From NCBI RefSeq assembly GCF_035222275.1, contig NW_026946359.1:5084001-5148000 (forward strand): a stretch of DNA of 64,000 nucleotides. Direction: 5' to 3'. The notes under the pieces were generated by a model, which searched no databases, was not told where the DNA came from, and saw only the letters and a program-made list of their open reading frames with translations. This document shows positions 31,421 through 41,693 of the stretch, one piece after another (position 1 is the stretch's first letter; each line of letters opens with the position of its first letter). The translations under genes and the position numbers were made by a program. The stretch comes from Podospora bellae-mahoneyi (Eukaryota; Ascomycota; Sordariomycetes; Sordariales; Podosporaceae).

Positions 31421-34400
31421 ATGGCCACCAAACCAACAATCGTCACAGAGGTCAACGTTCTTGTTGACCCTGAAGATGCCAACATAGAGTATGAAACCCC
31501 TCCGTTCGTTTCAGTCTTGTTCAATAGGGAGATAGAGTATCTAACCCGAAAACAGCATCGTGGCAATCCCTGGCCTTGGTGCCAACCCAGTTAAGAGCTG
31601 GATGTGGGACGAGAAGGACGAAAAAAGCTTCAACTGGCTGAAGGATAAAGAGGGTATCAAAAAGGACTTTCCACAGGCCCGCATCATGCTCTACCACTAC
31701 GCCTCGGCCTATCAGGGTACCTTCAAGGTTAGGCAATACCTGAGCAATATTGCAGATACCATGCTTGTCAGCCTGAAGCAGCGGAGAGAAGTACGGTGAT
31801 GTTTACCTCAGGTGTTCCTTCCCGTCCACTGACCAAAATACCTAGGAGCCCAAGGAATGCCGCCGTCGGCCAATCGTATTGATTGGGCACAGCATGGGAG
31901 GTCTTGTGGCGGCCAAGGTTTTGACATTGGCCGAACAGCGCCGCGACAAATTTCCCGATGTGTACGAGGGAATTGTGGGAATCTTGACATTCGGTACACC
32001 TTTCGGTGGTGCTCCAGTTGCGGACATTGCCACAGAATGGGCCAAGCTCAACGAGCACACGGGCAAGGCCATCACATCCAAGCTTCTTGACCTGCTGACG
32101 CCAGGGAACGAAAATTTGCGCGAGTTGAAGCATGATTTCGTACGATCTGCCATGAAACTTGGCCAGAAAGTCGACCTCCATTGCTTCTGGGAGCAGAACG
32201 AGACACGCTGGGACAAGGTGATGGAGAAGTTGGCTCCCACTGACTTCCCTATCTCAACCCTGGAGAAGCTCAAGCTCAGAGTGAGTAATGGTACTTCGGT
32301 TGGGGCTGGAATGTAAGGGGTATAGGCTAACATCAGGCATCCAGGAATATCGGGAGTTCGTAGGCAGAGAGTCGGCCACTCTGCCTGGAGCATCCGAGAC
32401 CGGGCTGACACGCACACACAGGGATCTTGTCCGTTTTGAAAGCTGTAAAGACTCACAGTACCAATTGGTGCGAGCAGCCTTGAAGAGTATTGTTCATAGC
32501 GCAGCGCGCAACGCCAAAGGTCGTTTCAACTGCATGCGCCAATTCAGCATCAAACCCGAAACACACAAAGCCGTGATTGATGCCCTCGACGGCGCTGACG
32601 TGCAAAGGAAGTTCAGATCACTCTCGCAGCGGCTCGCTTCTGACTCATGGATCCTCTCAGAGCCGGAATTTCAGGATTGGATGGATAGCAAGAGAAAAAC
32701 CGACGACTTTCTCTGGATATACGGTGGGGAGGGGAAAGGGAAAACGCCTGCTGCCACAGCCGTGGTCAAAAGCGTCGAGTCGACAATTTGCAAGGAGGAG
32801 ATGGAATCCTCGGACCGGGCTCCAACTTTGTTGGCATACTTCTTCTGCGACCAAGTTCCGGACTTTTGCACGGCCGAGGATGTGGTCAAATCTCTGCTCC
32901 GGCAACTCTGCCTTCAACAAGACACTCTTGCCAATTATGCCAAACAGTTCATCTCCAGGGCCCCGAGCGAACATGGCGGCAGCAACGGCAGCAACAACAG
33001 CACCGCGCTCGGCATCGAGAACCTCTGCCAGAGTCTTCGAGACATGCTCACCGAGAGCACTATTGGAACTGTGTACTTCGTCATCTGCAACCTCCACGAG
33101 CTCCCAGAGGAGGAGGACTCAACCAAGAAGCTCTTATCCTTCGTGCAGTCGCTCATCGATTCACCTCAGCTCCAAGCTGACAAGCGCGTCCGTACCAAGT
33201 GGCTGTTCGCAACCAGGGACAGGATATCAATTCGAAGAGTGCTTGGATCAAGCGATGTGGTTCGCCAGATCAATCTCAACGATTCAGAAAAGTACGGAGA
33301 CAAAGTCAAACTCGAGCTGCAGCGACATGCCTGGAGCAAGGTCGACGGTCTGCGTGAGCAGAAAGGCTACAACAAGGCAATCACCTACTTCGCCGGCAGT
33401 GTTATTGGGAACCGTGCCGAGAGCACCAAGTGGATCGACGTGGCGATTGTGCAGCTAGCAGCGCTTCCGGCCGAGTCTAATGATATCAAGGTCCGGAAGA
33501 TGCTAGAGCGCGTGCCGCAAGACTTTGCGACACTTTTGGATCATGCCTGGCAATCGGTGCGTTATTTCTAGAATGAAGATGACCATCAAATGCTGATTCG
33601 TCATCACACCTTAGATACTCGGACCAAACGAGGAAGGCCTCGATGCCATCAAGGAGCTCCTCCGCGCCCTTGTATTGACATACGAAGACCCCACGGAGAG
33701 TGAGCTGTTAGTGCTTGCCGGGCTGCCAGCTGGTGAAGCAAAACACAAAGAGGAACTTTTCAAGACGATACAAAAGTGCAGACCCTTACTCACGCTTCGA
33801 AAGTCCGGTGACGAGGCTCGGATCGGCTTCGTCAACGCCGATGTCAAAAAGCACCTCCACAAGAACTCCAACAAGCTTCTCGATCTTCCCGAGGATGCCA
33901 TTCAGCTCCAACACGGAATTCTTGCCCTGCGATGCTTTTCGCATATCATGGATAACTTGACTGCAGCACTTCAGTCCACAATAGTTGCCAAGTCTCCTAC
34001 GCCCAGCCAGAGTCAACAGACTCAACACCAGCCAGTTGCCATGCAAGGGCCCGTCACTGCTGCCGGTCCTGGTGTTTTCGGGGCTCCTGATATCGGTGAT
34101 GATACTGAAGATGAAGAGATCGAGTTCGATTTCGATGATGACGAGAGTACCGACTTGGACTCAACTGCCCAAGCACCGGATACACCTCAGCAAGCACCAA
34201 TTCTGCCGTATGCAACGAGATATTGGCTACAGCATGCGAGTGAGGCCACCAGAGATATCGCGGAAAGGCTCAGCTTGGAAAAGGCATTCTGGGAGCCAGA
34301 CTCGGAGATTCGCCACTTGTGGCTGACGGAGTTTGAGAGGCTTACAGGCGCCTTTGACGGCTTGGTCGTTGATAAGCGCCTGAAAGCACTACATGTGGCC

Positions 34401-36402
34401 GCATCGGTTGGGTTTCCTCGACTAGTCGCGTCGTTGCTCAAGGCAGGGTATGATAAGGAAGTGAACGAATACGATACGTATGACAACGCACCCGTAAGTT
34501 TTTCTTCGAACCCTCAACCTGCTCCAGTTCTTGGAAAAAAACGACTAATATAGCACACAGCTCCACCTGGCTGCCCTCTTCGGCAAGGCAGATATCATCG
34601 AGCAGTTGCTTGAGGTCAAGAGTGTCAAACTCGATGATGCCGGCAAAAACAGTTCAGCATGTACCCCTCTTTCGATGGCCGCCGCGCGCGGCAAGATTCT
34701 CGTGATGAAGAAGCTCATCAGTAAAGGGGCCAATGTAAATTCAGTCGATGTTGACATAGGTCCAGTCATCAACGCGGCTATTCTGTCCGGCAACAGCGAT
34801 GCGGTAAAGCTACTGATCGAACACGAAGCCAAACTGAACTACCCAGAGCATGAACACGAGGCCTCGGACTGGCCGCCGCCTCTTGCGCTCTCAGCTCTGT
34901 TTTCGGACCTGTCCATGTTCCAAACCATTTTAGACGCCGGGAAGGAGGTTCTAAGTGAGGAGGAGTATAGCAAGGCTCTCGTCCTCGCATCCAGATCCGG
35001 CCGCGTCGAGATTGTGTCTTTATTGTTCGAAAACGAGCATGGTCAGGACACCTTTCAGAAGTCACTCCAGGCCGCTCTCGAGGAAGAAAACTGGGATGTC
35101 ACCAAGCTTCTTTTGCGCCACTCGCAAGATATTCTGGACTGCAACGACGTCTTTGAGAAAGCCTCAACGAGCGTCGAAAGCCTCGAAGACGTGCTAGATG
35201 CAATATGGGGGCATAGGCAAGGCCAGATCGACCAGGAAATCCTCAACAGATGCCTATATACGGCCACCGATAACGAGAAGGAGAATACCGTCAAGGCTCT
35301 CTTGAGGATGGGTGCTGATCCAAACGCGGAAGGCGCTTTGTAAGACACTATCATCTGCCCCTGATTCCCCGCTGATGCTAATAAGAAGCTACATAGATTT
35401 GGCAATGCGCTCACAGCTGCTGCAAATGACGGAGTCACCACGGATGATGGAAACGTGCCTATTGTGCAAGCCCTTCTCGAGGCCGGTGCTACTGTCACAT
35501 CTGATTCCGGCTGGGCTCTTCAAGCCGCGGCCGAGCAAGGCCATCTAGCCGCTGTCAAGCTGCTCCTTGACTACGGAGCCGACATCAACCATTTCAGCGT
35601 CCAACACTCATCCGGCACCGCTCTTCAAGCAGCATGTGACTGCGGGCACGAAGAAGTCGTGGAGTATCTGCTCAGCAAAGGCGCAGACCCAAACAAAGGC
35701 GGCGGGCGATACGAGTATCCGATCATCGTGGCATCGATGCAACCCAAAATTCTACCTCATCTTCTCGCCGCTCCGGGAATCAAACTCAATGTGGTTGGTG
35801 GACCAGGCCACGGGAGCCCGCTTGTTTACGCTGCAGCCTCGCTACCTGCCGAGTACATTGTACAGCTCATCCAGGCGGGTGCAGATGTAAACATGGTTGA
35901 TTTAGATGGTGATACACCTCTCATTGCTGCGGCGCTGGTGGGTGACTATGAATGTGTGAAGCTGCTGCTGGAGTATGGGGCGGACATCATGACAATAAGC
36001 CCCAACAGGGGCACCGCTCTAGAAGTGGCGCTGGAAGAGGGGCACGATGAGTGCATAAAGCTATTGGCGAATAGAGCTGTCTTTATTCAGAGGCAATTGA
36101 AGATCTCTGCGGAGCGAGAGGAAGGGTTGGCATTGGAAATCATTGAACAGGAGAGAGAGAATCGGCGCTACCTCCATCAGCAGCAGCAACAACAACAACA
36201 ACAACAACAACGGCAGCAGCAGCAGCGTATTGGTAGCGATTTTGGCCAGCAAGAACCCGAACTCGAGGACCAAATCGGAAGGCTGAGGCTACAGGACGAT
36301 GATCACGATGTTGATGCGGACTCCTTGAGTCAGGGCGGCGATGGGAACCCTCACCCCACAACCGGTGAAGAAGAGGACTCTTATCAACAAGGAAGCTGGT
36401 AG
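31421..36402 (+). CDS. NLR-type protein: SesB-like alpha/beta hydrolase - P-loop NTPase - ankyrin repeats
   Basis: Seven exons (31421-31488, 31556-31790, 31846-32280, 32345-33556, 33615-34493, 34561-35339, 35397-36402) join in frame to 1,537 residues. Residues ~20-240 are an alpha/beta hydrolase (IVAIPGLGANPVKSW, then the nucleophile elbow GHSMGG with Ser117) of the SesB-like type found at the N-terminus of fungal NLRs. A WILSEPEFQDWM segment leads into a STAND/NACHT-like P-loop, WIYGGEGKGKT (Walker A at ~373-380). An acidic linker is followed by ankyrin repeats from ~910 to ~1430 (PLHLAALFG, TPLSMAAARG, ALQAACDCGHEEVVEYLLSK and others). The tail has a poly-Gln run and is acidic. The class is tied to heterokaryon incompatibility and regulated cell death: repeats sense a ligand and the hydrolase is the effector. 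The ligand is unknown. Confidence 0.9.
36177..36228 (+). repeat. CAG/CAA run (poly-Gln)
   Basis: Mixed CAG/CAA codons with one CGG encode eleven Gln, Arg, then four Gln near the C-terminus of the NLR protein. Such tracts are length-variable and mark a disordered tail. Confidence 0.9.
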
Positions 36403-36570
36403 TGGGATACGACTAAAGCAGACATGATGGCTGTGTCAAAACACTGGGCTTCTGGCCTAGATATGAGGCTGTCCCCAGGAGTAGCTACCAAAAAACAAGC
36501 TTCATGACCCCAGATCCCTCCGAAGTGCAATACAGTAACGGTAAAATCGGCCCATTAACCACACAATACC

Positions 36571-37236
36571 CTACAATTCGAGCTCCTGTGCATAACGAAT
36601 TCCCATAGCAAACATCCAGACCCTCGGATCAACAACAACGTCGTGTTGATCTCTCAGCTCATTGAGCTTGGTTTCCAGCTCCCTCAATGGCACCTCCCAC
36701 TCAACCGTAAACTCTCCCTTATCCAACCTCTGCTGCCCCTCTTCCTCCCCATCTTTATCTCTCGCACAAATAAAAACTGCGCTGAGCTTCGCAGCAATAG
36801 GCACCGGCTCCGAGGTCAACGGAGGGCTCGCTGGCCCAATCACCGAGCCTGTCTTGGTAGTTTCCTCTTCCAGCTCCCTCACAGCAGTCTGCTCGGCCGT
36901 CTCGGCCCTGCGGCGGCTTACAAAGCCAGCTGGGAACTCGATCGTGTCGGCTTCGTATTGGGGGCGGAACTGCTGAACCAGGATAGTGCACCACCTTCCC
37001 CGGGAGTCTCTGTAGATGTTGGGGACCAGCATCCCGACTGGCTGATGCAGGTCAGGGTAATTGCGGAGGAAGACAAAGTCCCGTTCTCGGATCACTTCAT
37101 CTTTGTCTCTTGGGTCAATGTAAGTGAGAACACCGAGGCCTTGGTACTTGCCACAGGCGATTGGCTTCTTGTCTTTGATGTAAGGGGAGCTTGACTTGGG
37201 CAGTGTTGGTGTGGCCGGAGTTGCTGAGGATGCCAT
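36571..37236 (-). CDS. Nudix hydrolase, ADP-ribose/ADP-sugar pyrophosphatase-like
   Basis: Single exon, 221 residues, close to the usual length of YSA1/NUDT5-type enzymes. The Nudix box sits at ~112-138: EFPAGF, then AETAEQTAVRELEEETTKTG. The catalytic RELEEE core is intact. The loop between the leading Gly and the first Glu is two residues longer than the consensus GX5E, and the final Gly is replaced. VQQFRPQYEADTIEFPAG matches the substrate-side strand of ADP-sugar pyrophosphatases. The predicted reaction is hydrolysis of ADP-ribose or a related nucleotide sugar to AMP and a sugar phosphate. It converges with the NLR gene (168 bp apart) and diverges from the next gene. Confidence 0.88.
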   Translation of the reverse strand: MASSATPATPTLPKSSSPYIKDKKPIACGKYQGLGVLTYIDPRDKDEVIRERDFVFLRNYPDLHQPVGMLVPNIYRDSRGRWCTILVQQFRPQYEADTIEFPAGFVSRRRAETAEQTAVRELEEETTKTGSVIGPASPPLTSEPVPIAAKLSAVFICARDKDGEEEGQQRLDKGEFTVEWEVPLRELETKLNELRDQHDVVVDPRVWMFAMGIRYAQELEL

Positions 37237-37932
37237 GATTTTTGATGGGTTGTGTGGTACAGCTTGTGTCTGCCGGGATATGTGAAGGTAATATTAGACG
37301 TGGGACTTGACGAAATAGTGTGAGATATTCTGCCTATCCCATCTTTTATCTGTACTGAATTGGAGTAGGAAAGCTCGGAGGAGCGGGATAGGTCACCGTT
37401 TATCAACCTGAGGTGGGCTTACCTTAGTATGACCAGTCGATACACGATACAGTCATCCATCATCACCGAACAAGGCTAGGCATTGAAGTAGTGCCTGACA
37501 ACCTATCATGGTAACACGAGTGATATAATTAACTTGCAGCTCCTAAGCACTACGTGCCGTACGGCTTCACCCTTTTCTCAGTGTAGCATTGATGTTTCTC
37601 CACGTTTGCGCCAAGCCAGCTGAGCCTGAAAAAGGCTGGCGCTTAGGTAGGAAGGTGAGGCACGGAGTAAGCAGCATGGATGCTGGGCTGGCAGCCGCTC
37701 ATCTTTCTGAAGACGTGGACAGCCCGTTCCCCAACTCATATACATAGTCAGCTACAATTGTTTTCGCTAAACTTCAACTTCATTCGCAGTTCATACGAAT
37801 CCTCCATGACCAACGCTTGATCCTGATCTCTGCCATCACAGCTCACACAACAAGGTGAGCGACGATGGGATGTTCACTTAACACTTAAATCTTACAACTT
37901 TCAAGCCAGAGCAGCAGCAAAGAGTCGCACCC
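37237..37932. other. divergent promoter region
   Basis: Shared upstream region of the Nudix gene and the DUF6601-like gene. No coding sequence supported. Confidence 0.5.
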
Positions 37933-38991
37933 ATGGCGCCCTTACCAGCATCGCCCTTTACGTGCAATATTCTAGAGACAAATCAGGAAAACGTTCAAGA
38001 CGACGGGAACAGGCTTCTTGACCAGTTTCCTGCATCGTATCGGGCTGATCCCGACGACTTGCGGGCCCCAGCTACCCCCGAGTTAGACCTCATCGCTCAG
38101 GAGATGAACATCAAGAGGCTGCATGGGATCATCCACCTACTATGGCTTGCAGGGCGGCCCGTCCCGCCTCGCCCACTCCACTACCAGCTAGCCCTAGGGC
38201 GAGAGATCACCGTCATCGAACGAATGGAAGCCCACCTAGTCTGGGGCTCAGGCCGGATCTACCTCAAGCCCTTACCGCGCTACCTTCTAAACCCACACTT
38301 CTGGACCAGCTACCTCTCCTGCTCCCAATGCCTCCCCCGACAACCCCTAGAAGCCGGCCCACCCCCTTGCCCCCACCCCCGCCTCAAAAGCTGCGCCCTC
38401 GGATTCCTCCTCTCCTACATCGCCCTCATAGCCTACGAAAACGACTTCCTCATCGCCAAGGACAAACGCCTCATCCCATCAGAAATCACCTGGCCCCAAT
38501 GGCGCCAGCTAGTCCGCGAAGTCCTCGCCGGCGACGGCGACGGCGACGGTGCCAACCGTTTGTACGCCTACGTCAACCCCCGTTTCATCTACGGCGAGCT
38601 GAGGCTCAACAGGCTGAACCTCATCTTCTTCGCCCTCCAGGGTCCCCTCTCCACCGGGTTCGTAGCCACCTGGAATTCCTACGGGGCTTTCTACCGCGAC
38701 AACTCGGCCTGGATCATCACCGTCATAGCTTACATCATCCTTGTCCTGTCTGCCGCCCAGGTCGGTCTTTCGACGACCCGGCTGGCCGAGAGCGACGCTT
38801 TCCAGGACGCGTCGTACGGCTTCACTATATTTTCATTGGTCGTTCCGCTCTTTGCTCTCGCTATGCTCGTCGGTTTGTCGGCTGTTTTGTGGGCGTACAA
38901 TGTGGTGAGGACGAGGCGGTTCGAGGCCAAAAGATCAAAAACTCTCGGGAGGGCCTGGCGAGGGGAGAAGACAGAGTCGCAACAACGATAG
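37933..38991 (+). CDS. fungal membrane protein resembling DUF6601
   Basis: Single exon, 352 residues. The N-terminal half is soluble and carries the conserved-looking block LHGIIHLLWLAGRPVPPRPL, then REITVIERMEAHLVW and GRIYLKPLPRYLLNPHFW. The C-terminal part has two strong transmembrane helices (WIITVIAYIILVLSAAQVGL and FTIFSLVVPLFALAMLVGL) and a basic tail. This order matches an uncharacterised fungal family that I recall as DUF6601; the family name is from memory. Function is unknown. A short GDGDGDG run comes from a GGCGAC repeat. Confidence 0.82.
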   Translation: MAPLPASPFTCNILETNQENVQDDGNRLLDQFPASYRADPDDLRAPATPELDLIAQEMNIKRLHGIIHLLWLAGRPVPPRPLHYQLALGREITVIERMEAHLVWGSGRIYLKPLPRYLLNPHFWTSYLSCSQCLPRQPLEAGPPPCPHPRLKSCALGFLLSYIALIAYENDFLIAKDKRLIPSEITWPQWRQLVREVLAGDGDGDGANRLYAYVNPRFIYGELRLNRLNLIFFALQGPLSTGFVATWNSYGAFYRDNSAWIITVIAYIILVLSAAQVGLSTTRLAESDAFQDASYGFTIFSLVVPLFALAMLVGLSAVLWAYNVVRTRRFEAKRSKTLGRAWRGEKTESQQR

Positions 38992-39570
38992 GAAACAGCA
39001 TATGCAGCAACAGTGAAAGATGAATCGAGAGTTCCAAATGTATCGTGTGCAATCATCCTATCAACATCTATTTCTTCTTCAACACAACTCTCAACAAACC
39101 AAACTAATCATACATATATCAAATCCACGCACAAAAATGTACCATCAATCTTGTAAACACATTCAGCCAGACATTGAGAGACAGAGAAAGAAAAGGTATA
39201 AAAATATAGAAAATAGAAATTCTCTCCGTATATGCTCTGATCATTTCTATTTCCCCTTCCCTTCAAGAAACCAGCTTCCATGCTTTCCATACACACACGC
39301 AAGAAAAAGAAAAAGAACAAAAACTCCAGTCATCCCCACACTCCCAGAACCAAAGATCAAGAACCGTTACTGCTCCCCCTTTCTTTGACTTTGAAGTGGT
39401 AACAAATAATGCCCAGCAATAGTGTTATGCAAGGGTAAAAAGCTTTCCTCCGGCGAAAAAATTGAATCTCTCACAGAGAAAAAGAGAAGAGAAGTGAAGA
39501 CAAGAAGATAAAAAGTACAATCGAACCGAAAAAAAGGGGGCTGTTTGTTACTCGCACTGAATAACCCGAC
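38992..39570. other. convergent intergenic region
   Basis: A-rich 3' flanks of two convergent genes. No gene seen. Confidence 0.5.
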
Positions 39571-41693
39571 TCAAGCGCCAATCATTGGACTGCCTGCAGG
39601 ACTCACCGCATCAAGCGGTGCAGCGTGCAAAGCCGGCTTGTTTGCCAAATCACCCAGCAGCCCGTTCTTCTTGCGGTCCAAAACACTATTCACCCACTCG
39701 GCCACCTCATAGTCCCCTTGTCCTATGTGGCCTGAGGGGGTGGCAATGCTCATCGCACCCGCTGCGTCCGCCAGTTCGTCATCCGCGGCCGCATCTTCGG
39801 CTTCGGCGTCCTCTGTGATGGTCTCGGGCTTGCCGAGGGCCTTGATCCAGGGATGTTGGAGGAGCATGGGGTAGGTGTGACGTTTGGCAGGAATCTTGTT
39901 GAGACAGCAGCGGACAAAGTCTTTGGCAGAGGCGGAATAGCCCTCGTCGGGGAGGTCTGGCGGATCTCCCTCCACAATGGCCTGAGTTAGGATGTTAGTG
40001 TCAGCTGCTGGCACCAGAATAGCTTGGGGTTCGATCAATAACTTACACTGAGCTGGCTGAAGATGGTGCTCGAGATCTCGGGCGGATAGGGGTATCTTCC
40101 CATGGCACACTCGATAATGGTCAAACCCAAGCTCCAGATATCACTCTGGACATTGTACGAGCCATCCGCAGCACCGGCCATCGCGCCTCCGCTGATACGT
40201 TCCGGAGCCATGTAGCTCTGGCAGCCAATGTTGGTCTTGGCGATACTTGCCACAAGGTTGCCCGAGACACCGAAATCGCAAATTTTGACTTGTCCGTTGG
40301 TGTTGACTAGAATATTTGTAGGCTTGACGTCGCGATGGATGATGTTGTGGTCGTCCTTGAGGCTTTTGAGACCCATAATCGTGGCATAGGTAATTTTCCG
40401 CAGGACATTCTCGGGAATACCGCCAGCATATATCTTGTCGATACTGCCACCGTCCATATATTCGATACACATATAGACGGCACCTTCTTGGTAGAAGGCA
40501 CCATAGAAATCGATGATGTACGGGGAAACACACTCGTGGAGAATAACCAGCTCCTTGAGAATGGTCGTAAACTTGGCTTCGTCCAGCTCGAGTCGGATCT
40601 CTTTCATAGCCATGACAACACCAGAGGTGGTCCGCCCGCTATTTGAGGCTGGACTTAATGGCGACTCGGCGGAGGCGTCCTCCTCGGACAGAGAGGATTG
40701 GCGGGAAAGCGGCTTGAAATGGGACAAGCCTTGCCCAAAGCGTGGTGCTTTTGGTCGGGCATGGCGCACCTTGTACACAGTGCCGTAGTTGCCCTTGCCG
40801 AGTTCATCCATGACGTCGATTTCGTCCAAAGAGATGGAAAAGGTCTGCCCGCCGGCGAAGTTGACACCCGTGCGGGTAATGGTCGCCGCCCCTTCGAAGG
40901 TGATCCAACCCTTATCCGCGTCGATGTAGTTCTTGAAGTCCATAAGCTTCGAACTGTGCTTTTCTCCGTTCAAAGACGGCCGTTTTGGCCCGTCACCCTG
41001 GTTCATATCCGACAGCTTGGGTGTACCGGCCGGCGAAGGGGTCCCTGACTCTGATATATTCCCCATCTTCATGGCCCTCCTCTCGCTCAAGCTTAGAGGC
41101 TTCCTTGGTCCAGTCCCCGGCACAGCCGGAGCTGACTTGGCAAAGCCAGGGGGCAATGGTCGGGCCATGCCACCGGGGAGCTTGAGCCCGCCCGATAAGC
41201 CACCCGACATCGGTCCTCCCATCGGTCCTCCCATCGGCCCTCCCATCTGCGCTCCCATCGGCCCCCCTGATATTGACCCTCCCATGCCTCCCATGTTCAG
41301 ACTCATGCCGCCCATAGGGGAAGCGCCAGCATTGGCCCGGGCCATACCCATGCGTTGCTCTTGTAATGCGCGTGCTCTTGCCATGATGTCCATGGGCAGG
41401 CTGTTGGCACTTGGTGGCGGTCTCCTAGCATTGTTGAGAATGCCAGCGACACTCGAGGTCGGGTTCATGTGCGCGCTGCCCTGAGGATCGGAAACCGTTC
41501 TGAGAGAGGGTACACGGCGGGGTGGGTCGCTGGAAGGCGATCCAAAGCCCGGCTGGGCATCAGAACTCGAACTGGGGGGGTCAAGAGGTGTGCTGGCTTC
41601 CGAGGACTCGTCAATGGAAGCGGGTGAGGTCGGACTGCTCATGGCAAACTCGTCTGGAGTCACCGGGTCCGATCGGGGGTTGTCGTCCGCCAT
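39571..41693 (-). CDS. pbs2: MAP kinase kinase Pbs2 (HOG osmotic-stress pathway)
   Basis: Exons 41693-40047 and 39981-39571 join in frame to 685 residues. The first ~280 residues are disordered and Ser/Pro-rich, with a Met-Gly-Gly-Pro repeat tract (~118-165). The kinase domain has GKGNYGTVYK (299-308), Lys364 in MAMKEI, HRDVKPTNIL (HRD 453-455), DFG 473-475 and the MAPKK activation loop SIAKT (Ser483, Thr487), followed by SYMAPERI. A ~48-residue insert between the Gly-rich loop and Lys364 appears in fungal Pbs2 proteins. Pbs2 phosphorylates the Hog1-type MAPK under osmotic stress and fungicide response (os-5 in Neurospora). It converges with the DUF6601-like gene. Confidence 0.95.

Noticed and set aside
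31842-32456. Minus-strand 204-codon ORF opposite the NLR gene
   Set aside because: Antisense to hydrolase-domain exons that join in frame with conserved motifs.
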